A stretch of DNA of 64,000 bases. Origin: Lachnospiraceae bacterium. GTDB taxonomy: Bacteria > Bacillota_A > Clostridia > Lachnospirales > Lachnospiraceae. Each line of letters starts with the position of its first letter. The first letter of the stretch is position 1. The stretch lies in contig VSNT01000001.1 of NCBI GenBank assembly GCA_009774465.1, forward strand, positions 1-64,000. Direction: 5' to 3'. Both the position numbers and the translations under genes were made by a program. This document shows, piece after piece, positions 33,884 through 42,064 of this stretch. The notes beneath the pieces are model-generated. The model did not search any database. It had not been told where the DNA came from and saw only the letters and a list, made by a program, of their open reading frames with translations.

Positions 33884-35748
33884 AAGCTTCCTTTCCAAGT
33901 ATCTTCACCCCAGGCGGCTGTCACCTCTAAAAACTGTTTGCCATACTTTTTAAATTTATATTCTCCCACGCCGGAAACCTGAAGCATTTCCTCTTTTGTT
34001 CCCGGTTTCAAAATACACATATAGGTCAAAGTTTTATCAGAGAATACAAGATAAGGGGGCACCTTTTCCTTCCTTGCAATCTCCATGCGAAGGCGCTTAA
34101 GCCTTTCAAACAGATTTTCCTCACCTTCTGAAAATTCCCTGCCAGCTGATATTTTCCCTTTGCGCCCTTTTTTGTCTGTTTTTACCCTGGCCGGATGCTC
34201 CTGCTCCCTTGCCATTTTCATGGTAATTTCAGCTTCCCCTCTTAAGACTGCCTCCGATTTTTCCGTCAGCCTTAAAACTGCATATTCATCCTTAGTCAAA
34301 GCCAGATAATTTTTCATCAACAGTTCATTCATCATCTGCCGCAGTTTATAAACCGGCACAGCCTTAAGGCTTCCATAAAAGGAATTTTGATTCATCCGGT
34401 ATCCCCGTATTTTAGCGGTATCAGCTCCATGCACCGTCTCAATAATCACATTTACCCCATACCGCTGGCGGCACTCCTTTACGCATCCAATGAGCGCCCT
34501 TGCAGTTTCCGTCACGTCTACGGTTTCAAACTGACTTAAGCAGTTGGAACAATTTCCACAATAATTTTCTCCATATTCCCCAAAATACCGGAGAATATAA
34601 TCCCGCAGACATTCATTGGTAGAACAGTAAAAAGTCATGGTGCGGAGCCTTTCTCTGTCCCGCTCCATAACTGTTTCTCTGGTCAGCGGATCAAGCTCTT
34701 TGTTGTCCTGATTGTTTTCTATAAAAAACTGATTGGTAATTACATCCTGCCCACTATATAAAAGGATGCATTCCGCAGGTTGACCGTCACGCCCTCCCCT
34801 TCCTGCCTCCTGATAATAAGATTCCAGATTTTTAGGCATTCCATAATGAAGTACAAATCTTACATTAGACTTGTCAATCCCCATGCCAAAAGCATTGGTT
34901 GCAACCATCACAGGAGCTTTATCATAAATAAAGTCCTCCTGGTTCCTCTTTCTTTCCTCGTCGGTAAGCCCTGCATGATATCTTGTGGCGGCAAACCCCT
35001 CCTTTAAAAGCTTTTCACACACCTCCTCCACCATTTTCCGGGTAAGACAGTAAATAATCCCACTATCCCCGGGGTGACATTCCAGATAATTCTTAACAGC
35101 TCCGTATCTGTCCTTTGGAGCCATCACTCCAAAATACAGATTGTTCCTGTCAAATCCGGTGGTAATAAGAGCCGGCAATCGCAACTGTAAAAGGTCAATG
35201 ATGTCCTCTTTTACTTCCTTAGTTGCAGTTGCCGTAAACGCAGCTATCACCGGACGTACCGGCAGTTTATCGATAAATTCCACAATTTTTAAATAGCTTG
35301 GCCTGAAATCCTGTCCCCACTGGGAAACACAGTGGGCTTCATCCACCGCCACCATCACTATATTGCCGCTTAGTGCAAAATCCAGAAATTCTTCCGTAAG
35401 AAGCCGCTCCGGCGCCACATAAATAATGGGATATCTCCCTTCCTTTGCATAAAGCAGTGCTTTTCTATACTGTCCCGGTGTCAGGGAGCTGTTTAAGTAC
35501 GCTGCATGAATTCCGGCCTGATTTAAACCCTCCACCTGATCTTTCATCAGTGAAATCAATGGAGATATCACCAGCGTGATTCCCTTCATCATTAAGGCTG
35601 GGATTTGATAGCATATGGATTTTCCGGCACCGGTGGGCATGATTCCCAGTACGTCCCTACCTTCCAAAATACTGTCAATTAAAAATTCCTGACCTTCACG
35701 GAAGGAGTCGTAGCCAAAATATTGTTTTAAAAGCCTTTGTTTTTCCAA
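33880..35748 (-). CDS. recQ: ATP-dependent DNA helicase RecQ
   Basis: 622 aa. Superfamily 2 helicase with Walker A MPTGAGKS (37-44), DEAH box VDEAHC (about 137), motif VI QEAGRGGRDG, a four-Cys zinc-binding RQC region (CSTNECLRDYI, CGNCSNC) and a C-terminal HRDC domain (about 525-610). It unwinds recombination intermediates and stalled forks. The start codon is TTG at 35748 with AGAGG upstream. It is coupled to the transglutaminase-like gene. Confidence 0.93.
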   Translation of the reverse strand: MEKQRLLKQYFGYDSFREGQEFLIDSILEGRDVLGIMPTGAGKSICYQIPALMMKGITLVISPLISLMKDQVEGLNQAGIHAAYLNSSLTPGQYRKALLYAKEGRYPIIYVAPERLLTEEFLDFALSGNIVMVAVDEAHCVSQWGQDFRPSYLKIVEFIDKLPVRPVIAAFTATATKEVKEDIIDLLQLRLPALITTGFDRNNLYFGVMAPKDRYGAVKNYLECHPGDSGIIYCLTRKMVEEVCEKLLKEGFAATRYHAGLTDEERKRNQEDFIYDKAPVMVATNAFGMGIDKSNVRFVLHYGMPKNLESYYQEAGRGGRDGQPAECILLYSGQDVITNQFFIENNQDNKELDPLTRETVMERDRERLRTMTFYCSTNECLRDYILRYFGEYGENYCGNCSNCLSQFETVDVTETARALIGCVKECRQRYGVNVIIETVHGADTAKIRGYRMNQNSFYGSLKAVPVYKLRQMMNELLMKNYLALTKDEYAVLRLTEKSEAVLRGEAEITMKMAREQEHPARVKTDKKGRKGKISAGREFSEGEENLFERLKRLRMEIARKEKVPPYLVFSDKTLTYMCILKPGTKEEMLQVSGVGEYKFKKYGKQFLEVTAAWGEDTWKGSL

Positions 35749-35783
35749 TTTTGTTTTCCTCTTGTGGTTCTTTTGTACCGCCT

Positions 35784-35890
35784 ACAGTTCAGCACCGCAC
35801 ATTCACGCTTGTGTCCGGCTGCACTGGCACAGTTCAGCACCCGCTCTCTCACTTGTGTCCGGGCTTCACTGACACAGTTCAGCACCCGCA
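35784..35890. repeat. 45-bp tandem repeat upstream of recQ
   Basis: The unit starting ACAGTTCAGCAC recurs at 35784, 35829 and 35874, exactly 45 bp apart, with CTTGTGTCCGG inside the first two units. Copies differ by a few bases. It lies in the leader or promoter region of recQ; a frame through it would encode 15-residue repeats containing VLNC, but no ribosome binding site supports translation. Confidence 0.75.
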
Positions 35891-35966
35891 TCCTCGCAAA
35901 AGCGGCTGCTTCGCATCCGGCGCCGCCTTCGCGGCTTGTCTTTTGCTCATTTGCGGGCGCTCCGCT

Positions 35967-36029
35967 CATGAAATAATGTTAAAGCTGCTTCGAATGCAAG
36001 CATTCACGCATCTTTAGCATTATTTCATG
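35967..36029. repeat. Large hairpin with apical ATGCAAGCAT
   Basis: CATGAAATAATG(T)TAAAG pairs with CTTTAGCATTATTTCATG, enclosing an inner perfect stem GAATGC-AA-GCATTC. The tip resembles the hairpins at 46046 and 50175. No gene is assigned in this 600-bp gap between recQ and the antitoxin gene. Confidence 0.6.
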
Positions 36030-36150
36030 GCTGAACTGTTATGATATTGATTATACGCCAAAAAAAATCTTTACATGGTATAAAAACAAAGATATAATGA
36101 TATCATAAAATTGATATATTTTTTTAAATTAATTAAAATGCTTATCGCAT

Positions 36151-36225
36151 GGAGGAAAGGTTGAATAAAAATGCGTATTCAACCTATTGATTTGCACGCG
36201 CGCAGCAGCGCGCAGATGGGTATAA
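36151..36225 (+). repeat. Leader element unit A, copy 1
   Basis: Starts GGAGGAAAGG, then a palindrome GGTTGAATA/TATTCAACC, then GCGCGC/GCGCGC, ending ATGGGTATAA. It is nearly identical to 59768-59846 (opposite strand). A frame from ATG 36171 reads MRIQPIDLHARSSAQMGI and continues to a stop at 36311 (46 codons), passing through unit B, so a leader peptide is possible. Confidence 0.6.
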
Positions 36226-36347
36226 GGTTGAAAAATCACACTGATGTGCTGATTTTTCAACCACGAGTTTGTGCCGGAGCCACAAACTCGATATCGCAGA
36301 GCCAAATTTGAAATTTGGCTCGCGGCCTTCGCTAGAACAGCTCCGGC
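36226..36347 (+). promoter_or_regulatory. Structured leader element, unit B copy 2 (upstream of the antitoxin gene)
   Basis: Hairpin 1 (36226-36262, 13-bp stem GGTTGAAAAATCA), hairpin 2 (stem CGAGTTTGTG/CACAAACTCG, loop CCGGAG), hairpin 3 (GAGCCAAATTT/AAATTTGGCTC), then GCTCCGGC (36340-36347) against GGAGG. Bases 36273-36280, GCCGGAGC, are complementary to the last segment. It has the same order as the rdgB leader at 11682-11855, with different lower-stem pairs. Confidence 0.6.
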
Positions 36348-36359
36348 ATGGAGGAAAAT

Positions 36360-36626
36360 ATGATAATTAAAGCTTCGGCAGCTTTGCGCAATGATTATGC
36401 TTCCATCTCAACTATGGCAAAGGAAACCAAAGAGCCTATTTATATAACGAAAAATGGCGAAGGTGATTTAGTCCTTATGAGCATTGATGCATTTGAAAAA
36501 AGGGAACAGATATTAAAGCTTCGCGAAAAGGTGCTTCAGGCAGAGCAGGAGCGCATTGATGGAATGGAAATCTTAAGCGTACAGCAGGCGAGAAAACAGT
36601 TAAGTGAACGATTAAATGGCATATAA
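36360..36626 (+). CDS. Phd/YefM-family antitoxin
   Basis: 88 aa. Starts MIIKASAALRNDY and carries the Phd/YefM fold pattern, including PIYITKNGEGDLVLMSIDAFE near 33-53. Such proteins repress their own operon and neutralise a RelE/ParE-type toxin with their C-terminus. I choose ATG 36360, with GGAGG five nt upstream, over ATG 36348 that lies on the leader element. It overlaps the next gene by 11 bp. Confidence 0.88.
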   Translation: MIIKASAALRNDYASISTMAKETKEPIYITKNGEGDLVLMSIDAFEKREQILKLREKVLQAEQERIDGMEILSVQQARKQLSERLNGI

Positions 36627-36921
36627 AGTTGAAATTCTTCCTACTGCCTGGGAAGACTTAAAACAAATTGAAGACTGGTATCTGGTACAATTTGACGCAG
36701 AAACAGCTTTAAAGGTAAGTGACTCTATTCTTGATGCCATCGAGCAATTAGAGCTTCTTCCCGATTCCGGTTCATTGACGCCGGACGAATGGCTGAATCA
36801 AAAGGGATATCGAATGCTTATCTGTAAAAAACACGTTATTACTTACAAACAGGTGAAAAGCAAAATATATGTATACCATATAGCAGACACACAGACAAAA
36901 TACACAAAATTATTTTTTTAA
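36616..36921 (+). CDS. RelE/ParE-family toxin
   Basis: 101 aa. VEILPTAWEDLKQIEDWY near the start and a C-terminal HVITYKQVKSKIYVYHI match the RelE/ParE fold; the core Arg/Lys-rich beta sheet is intact, so it is probably functional. Acts either as an mRNA interferase or gyrase poison; sequence alone does not separate these. It overlaps the antitoxin gene, as usual for this operon type. Confidence 0.87.
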   Translation: MAYKVEILPTAWEDLKQIEDWYLVQFDAETALKVSDSILDAIEQLELLPDSGSLTPDEWLNQKGYRMLICKKHVITYKQVKSKIYVYHIADTQTKYTKLFF

Positions 36922-36936
36922 AGCAGGAGGTTCTTT

Positions 36937-37590
36937 ATGAAAAAGGCAGTTATTTTCGACCTGGACGGACTACTGATTGACAGTGAAATTATCTCTTATC
37001 AGATTTATTGCGATATTCTTGGAAAATACGGACATTCTTTGACCATAGAAGAATATGCTCATACATTAAGCGGAAAGACTGCAGTTGTAAACATGAAAAA
37101 CGTAATAGCCTCCTATCGGCTTCCCTTTACTTTAGAAGAAGCCCTTGCCTTTGAAGAGGAAATAGAAAAGGGATATCTGGAAAAAGGCGTTGCCCTAAAG
37201 CCCGGGGTAAGAGAACTGCTTCAATATTTGAAAGAACATCAGATTAAGATGCTGCTTGCGTCTTCCAGCTTAAAAGATCGGGCAATGGGCATTTTAGCAG
37301 AAAACAAAGTAGATCATTATTTTGATGCTATGGTTTTTGGCCCGGAAGTAGAGCGTGGCAAGCCCTTCCCCGATATTTTCTTAAAAGCCTGTGAAAAAGC
37401 CGGTGAGGATGCAAATGATTGTCTGGTACTTGAAGACAGTGAAGCAGGCATACAGGCGGCGCATTCCGCAGGCATTGATGTGATCTGTATTCCTGATATG
37501 AAACAGCCGGGAGAAGAATTTAAAAAGATGGCAGTCTGCACCCTGCCATCCTTAGAAGACGTAATTGGTTATCTTAAATCCTGCTGTTGA
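36937..37590 (+). CDS. HAD-family phosphatase / beta-phosphoglucomutase-like protein
   Basis: 217 aa. HAD motif I FDLDGLLID (8-16), motif II LLASSS near 107, Lys in RGKPFP and motif IV LVLEDSEAGIQAA near 162-174. The cap domain type and the DSEAGI ending are typical of beta-phosphoglucomutase and related phosphatases. Substrate unknown. It starts 15 bp after the toxin gene on the same strand with AGCAGGAGG upstream, and may be cotranscribed with it. Confidence 0.9.
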   Translation: MKKAVIFDLDGLLIDSEIISYQIYCDILGKYGHSLTIEEYAHTLSGKTAVVNMKNVIASYRLPFTLEEALAFEEEIEKGYLEKGVALKPGVRELLQYLKEHQIKMLLASSSLKDRAMGILAENKVDHYFDAMVFGPEVERGKPFPDIFLKACEKAGEDANDCLVLEDSEAGIQAAHSAGIDVICIPDMKQPGEEFKKMAVCTLPSLEDVIGYLKSCC

Positions 37591-37632
37591 CAGTATATTT
37601 TGTAACTAAAATGCAGAATTGCTGCCATATTT

Positions 37633-38856
37633 TTAAACCATCCAGACAGGGACAATATAGTTGTCCCTGTTAATTGCACTTAAATTTGGCTTCATACAAA
37701 TAACTGCTCCCTTGTCCCTGGGCACTGATGCCCTGTCAAGGAGATGAAATGTTTTTATAAGTTCCGGCCGGGGGGCGGCAGTCTTTTTTATCTCAATGGG
37801 ATTTAAAACCCCGTCATGCTCCAGAATAATATCTATTTCCTTTGCATCTTTATCACGATAATAATACATAAACGGTTCCATACCACAGTTTAAATAAGTC
37901 TTTGCGATTTCAGCCACCACATATGTTTCCAGTATTGCCCCATTCATGGCGCCGCTTTCTAAGGTTTGCGGGCTGCTCCATTTTGTCAGATAGCATACCA
38001 GACCTGTGTCATAAAAGTACAGCTTTGGCGTTTTTACAAGACGTTTCAGCAGATTATTGGAATAAGGATGCAGGTAAAAAATAGTTCCAAGCGCCTCTAA
38101 AATATTCAGCCAGGATTTGGCCTGTGCCTGATTGATATCCGCATCCTGTGCAATGTCCAAAATATTCAGCATCTGGCCGCTTCTGGCTGCCACAGTCGTT
38201 ATAAAACGCAGAAACTTCAAAGAATCTATTGCCTCGGAAAGGGCTTTTACATCCCGCTCTATATAAGTGTTTAAATAACTGCTGTAAAAAATCTGGCTGT
38301 TACTGACGGTTCCATTTAAGACAGCCGGCATAGAACCTTTATAAATTCTTTCAAAAATTCCCATTGTGTCAGCTGGTTCACGCTTTTTTTCCCTCAAAGA
38401 TAATTCCTGGAAATCAATTCTGAAAGGCCCTGCACTTTCGCCGCATACCTCAGCCTGAGATAAAGAAGTCATAGAAAGCACTGCTGCCCTTCCGGCAAGG
38501 GATTCCTGCACCCCTTTCATCAATCGAAACAATTGTGAACCAGTCAGCCAGAAAGCTCCCTTCTCCTTATATTTGTCTGCATAAATCTTAATATAGGGAA
38601 ATAATTCCGGCGCATATTGCACCTCGTCTATAAAAACCGGCGGTTTGTGAAGCTGCAGAAAAAGTTCTGGATCATTCCTGGCTATGCTTCTCTCATTCAG
38701 GTCATCCAGCGATACATAGCTTCGATTTGTATTTTCCATCAGCTTTTGAAGCATGGTTGTCTTGCCCACCTGACGGGGGCCTGTAATCAAAACTACCGGA
38801 TATTCCTTTGTTACCTTTTGTACCACTGATTCCAGATTTCTCGAAATATACTGCAC
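37633..38856 (-). CDS. AAA-type ATP-binding protein, DUF4143 family
   Basis: 407 aa. Walker A TGPRQVGKTTM near 28-38, Walker B VFIDEVQYAPEL near 80, sensor-like WLTGSQLF, and a C-terminal DUF4143/PD-(D/E)XK-like domain containing EIDIILEHDG. These ATPases are of unknown function and occur widely in gut anaerobes. GTG 38856 is chosen because GGAG lies six nt upstream; the ATG 30 bp earlier has no ribosome binding site. Confidence 0.83.
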   Translation of the reverse strand: MQYISRNLESVVQKVTKEYPVVLITGPRQVGKTTMLQKLMENTNRSYVSLDDLNERSIARNDPELFLQLHKPPVFIDEVQYAPELFPYIKIYADKYKEKGAFWLTGSQLFRLMKGVQESLAGRAAVLSMTSLSQAEVCGESAGPFRIDFQELSLREKKREPADTMGIFERIYKGSMPAVLNGTVSNSQIFYSSYLNTYIERDVKALSEAIDSLKFLRFITTVAARSGQMLNILDIAQDADINQAQAKSWLNILEALGTIFYLHPYSNNLLKRLVKTPKLYFYDTGLVCYLTKWSSPQTLESGAMNGAILETYVVAEIAKTYLNCGMEPFMYYYRDKDAKEIDIILEHDGVLNPIEIKKTAAPRPELIKTFHLLDRASVPRDKGAVICMKPNLSAINRDNYIVPVWMV

Positions 38857-38867
38857 AGTGTTCTCCT

Positions 38868-38904
38868 TTCGGCTAATTTTCATCATAAATATATATTAGC
38901 CGAA
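38868..38904. promoter_or_regulatory. 10-bp inverted repeat at the DUF4143 ATPase start
   Basis: TTCGGCTAAT (38868-38877) and ATTAGCCGAA (38895-38904) flank 17 A/T-rich bases just upstream of the GTG at 38856. Location suits an operator, or the end of an inserted segment; it also falls just after the stop of the histidine-kinase gene. Confidence 0.45.
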
Positions 38905-38910
38905 TTTATT

Positions 38911-41268
38911 TTATTTGGCAAGTATTTCCTGCCACTCAATCCTTACCTTAAAGAGATCCCCGTCAATTTCCACTTTCATCTTTCCACCCTGCACCTCCAC
39001 AAAGCTTCTTGCAATGGCAAGCCCTAGCCCGCTTCCTTCCGTATTTCTGGAGCTGTCGCCCCGCACAAACCGTTCTGTTAGATCTTCGGCCGGAATATTC
39101 AGCTCTGCCGCCGACATGTTTTTCAGTTCAATGACAATTCCCCTTTCTGTCTTTTCCGCTTTTACGTACACTCTGGTATGAGGCATGGCATATTTAATAA
39201 TATTGGTATAAAGATTTTCAAATATTCTGTAGGTTTTCTGGCTGTCCAGTTTCAGAATGGTCTTTTCCTCCGGCATCTGAAACCGGAAAACCAGATCCGC
39301 CTCCTCCACTCTGTCCTCATATTCCAAATACACCTGGCGAATCAGATTGCAGATGTCCACATCCACAAGGTTTAAGGTAATATTACCACTTGTTGCCTTG
39401 CTGACTTCAAACAAATCTTCAATAAGAAATTTTAATCTGGCAGATTTTCTTTTTAATACATCCAGATATTCCGTTCTCTGCTCCGGCGTAATGCTTTCAT
39501 CCTCTAACAGCTCAATGTAGGTAGTGATTGCTGTGAGAGGGGTTTTTAAATCATGAGATACATTTGTAATCAATTCTGTTTTCATTTTCTGACTTTTTAC
39601 CTCCTCTTCCACTGCTACCTTAATTCCATCCTGAATCTTGGAAAGTTCCTCCTTATAGGACTCAAAGATTCCCCAGTCGTTATCAAACTGCGTCTGCAGG
39701 TTTCCGTTTGCAATTGACCGGGTGGCGTCAAAGAGGTTCCGGTACTGGGCCTGAATGTTCTGCACATACTTTTTCATACAGAAATACAGGATGATACTGT
39801 AGATAAAAAGCGCCATCCACCCAAATACCCACATGCAGCAGACTAACGCAAGCAGCAGGAAATTAACCACCACCAGCTTTTTTATAGTTTTATTGGCCTG
39901 CTCCCCTAAATCCACATGGAGAATTTCATCTTTAAATTTATCCACATTTCTTCTGCAGAACCGTTTTGTCCAGACTCCAATTTTATAAATAAGACTTCTT
40001 TCCCTTATAAAGGCTCTGATGCCAATCACAAACACTTCTCCAAAAGAAGTGATAAGATAATACCATCCTGCAAACGCCACAAAGAGAATTCCCAGATTAA
40101 TGATGCAGGTCAAAACAGGATACGCCGCCTCCGGAATCCACCCTATGCTTGTGTAAAGCTGATCAAACCGGCCTCTGTTTGTAAAGTTTACCAGCCCGAT
40201 AATAATATTTTCGCCAATTCCAATCAGCATAAATATTGCAAGTAAGGATACCTCTATATGCAGTTTTTCCACCGTCAATGTATGAAGACAGTACTTTTTG
40301 ACACGTACCATAATTAAGGCAATCACTGCAAGTACAAAGAAAAATGTAAAGAAGACGCCAATGGTATCTGCCCGATAATAAGCAACATATTCGATGTACT
40401 CCTGTCCTGATATCAAACTTGTATCCTGGGTTAAAAGTTTTTCCTGCTGCTCAGCCGTAAGGGCAAAAATGCAGGTAATGTTTTTCGGCATACTGGATAC
40501 TGTAATTTTTTCTTTCCCCAGATTGCCATTGCTGTCCTGAAAGAAAATACTTCCATCCGAATAGATATCCCCATACTCATAGGAAACATTGCCCCAAAAA
40601 ACTGTCCATAAATGATTGCTCTTTAAGTTAAGCTGCGCGCTTTTTAACAACTCCGCCGAATTTTTTCCTTTTACCGCCACTCTCTCTAAATTTCCGGCAT
40701 TTCCATAGGATGCTCTGATATAGTAAACATACTCGGAATTCAGTTCTTCATCCGCCTCTTCTGTGCCCAGATTTTCTATTTCTCTTCCTGTGTTTTTAAT
40801 CATTTTACCTGTTGCGTGATCAATCACACAGTAGTCCATCTCTTTGGTAATTCCATTCAGTACCTCTGACTGCCAGCCCCGAAGAATATTGTTAACCCGC
40901 TCCCTGCACATCAGCTTCCAGCTCTCCGCATTGGCATAGGAACCTATATTCAGCGTGCTTCCGTCAAAAAATTCCTGTTCTGCGCCATCCAGTTCCCCCA
41001 GCATTTCTTCTTCCGCCTGCAAATATAAATCTGCGTACTCTACCGTCCTGCCTGTGGCTGCTTCCGTAACATCCTTATAAAGCACACAACTTCCCTGATA
41101 AAGCTGGAAAAGGAAATTTGAACTGCTAAAAGCATCTACATCATACTCCGCCGCCCGATTTTCAAATACAGGATACATCATAAAATATCCCACTGACGCT
41201 GTTATAATAAAAATTAACGCTATAATAAAACTGAATTTCTTACTGCTTATCGATTTTGTATCCAACAC
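38911..41268 (-). CDS. Sensor histidine kinase with large extracytoplasmic and membrane portion
   Basis: 785 aa. An N-terminal helix (about 13-33), an extracellular domain (about 34-310), then about six membrane helices (about 315-490) precede the catalytic core: H-box VSHDLKTPLTA near 580, N-box FENLYTNIIKYA and G-box GSGLGLAIARS. It resembles VanS-like envelope-sensing kinases. GTG at 41268 overlaps the regulator gene end by 29 bp, indicating tight coupling. Confidence 0.88.
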   Translation of the reverse strand: MLDTKSISSKKFSFIIALIFIITASVGYFMMYPVFENRAAEYDVDAFSSSNFLFQLYQGSCVLYKDVTEAATGRTVEYADLYLQAEEEMLGELDGAEQEFFDGSTLNIGSYANAESWKLMCRERVNNILRGWQSEVLNGITKEMDYCVIDHATGKMIKNTGREIENLGTEEADEELNSEYVYYIRASYGNAGNLERVAVKGKNSAELLKSAQLNLKSNHLWTVFWGNVSYEYGDIYSDGSIFFQDSNGNLGKEKITVSSMPKNITCIFALTAEQQEKLLTQDTSLISGQEYIEYVAYYRADTIGVFFTFFFVLAVIALIMVRVKKYCLHTLTVEKLHIEVSLLAIFMLIGIGENIIIGLVNFTNRGRFDQLYTSIGWIPEAAYPVLTCIINLGILFVAFAGWYYLITSFGEVFVIGIRAFIRERSLIYKIGVWTKRFCRRNVDKFKDEILHVDLGEQANKTIKKLVVVNFLLLALVCCMWVFGWMALFIYSIILYFCMKKYVQNIQAQYRNLFDATRSIANGNLQTQFDNDWGIFESYKEELSKIQDGIKVAVEEEVKSQKMKTELITNVSHDLKTPLTAITTYIELLEDESITPEQRTEYLDVLKRKSARLKFLIEDLFEVSKATSGNITLNLVDVDICNLIRQVYLEYEDRVEEADLVFRFQMPEEKTILKLDSQKTYRIFENLYTNIIKYAMPHTRVYVKAEKTERGIVIELKNMSAAELNIPAEDLTERFVRGDSSRNTEGSGLGLAIARSFVEVQGGKMKVEIDGDLFKVRIEWQEILAK

Positions 41269-41947
41269 CCCACACCACCTTTAAATATTTTGGTTCCTTC
41301 GGATTAATTTCTATTTTCTCCCGAATTTTTCTTACATGCACCATAATTGTGTCCGTATTAATCGCCTGCTCGTTCCATACTCGTTCATAAATTTCCTCCG
41401 CTGAAAATACCCTGCCCGGATTTTTCATTAAAAGCATTAATATCTTAAACTCCAAGGGCGTTAACTTTACCGGCTTTCCATCTACAAAGACTTCCACCGT
41501 CTCCTCATTGAGTTCAAGCCCGCCGATGGTATACACTTTATCATTGGCCGCCTTTTCTCCCACTGCCTGCAGAAATTTTTCATACCGCCGCAGATGGGAA
41601 TTCACCCTTGCAAGCAGCTCCATTGTGGTAAAAGGTTTGGTCACATAGTCATCTGCCCCCATGTTAAGCCCCATAATCTTATCCACTTCCTCTGATTTTG
41701 CAGAAAGCATGATCACCGGAAAATCATAGCCCTTTTCCCTGGTCTTCATCATCATAGTAATTCCGTCCATCCTGGGCATCATCACATCCACGATTGCCAA
41801 ATGAATCTCCTCTTTCTCAATTTTTTCAAGTCCTTCCACACCGTCAGCTGCCTGAAATACAATATATCCCTGATTCTTTAAATAAATCTCAATTCCCTCA
41901 CGAATTTCCTTGTCATCCTCAACAATTAAAATATGATACCCTTCCAT
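41240..41947 (-). CDS. Response regulator, OmpR/PhoB family
   Basis: 235 aa. Receiver domain with EDD after LIV, phosphoacceptor Asp in IVDVMMPRMDG and Lys in VTKPF; a winged-helix C-terminal domain with KLTPLEFKILMLLM and TIMVHVRKIREKI. ATG 41947 gives the canonical receiver start; GGGGG is 13 nt upstream, longer than usual. Pairs with the kinase gene downstream. Confidence 0.93.
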   Translation of the reverse strand: MEGYHILIVEDDKEIREGIEIYLKNQGYIVFQAADGVEGLEKIEKEEIHLAIVDVMMPRMDGITMMMKTREKGYDFPVIMLSAKSEEVDKIMGLNMGADDYVTKPFTTMELLARVNSHLRRYEKFLQAVGEKAANDKVYTIGGLELNEETVEVFVDGKPVKLTPLEFKILMLLMKNPGRVFSAEEIYERVWNEQAINTDTIMVHVRKIREKIEINPKEPKYLKVVWGVGYKIDKQ

Positions 41948-42064
41948 GATTACAATAATGCCCCCTTCAAAGTCTAACCGTTTACCTGGATAATTGTGAA
42001 AAGATAAAATGGTGGGAATATTCATTCAATTTGTAAATTTCTCAATTACCACACTAACTGTTTT

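Noticed and set aside
35727..36017. Open frames on both strands between recQ and the antitoxin gene
   Set aside because: They are by-products of the 45-bp tandem repeat and palindromes; no ribosome binding sites and no resemblance to proteins.
36151..36347. CRISPR array
   Set aside because: Repeats here are palindromes of differing sequence with no regular spacer pattern; no cas genes in the window.
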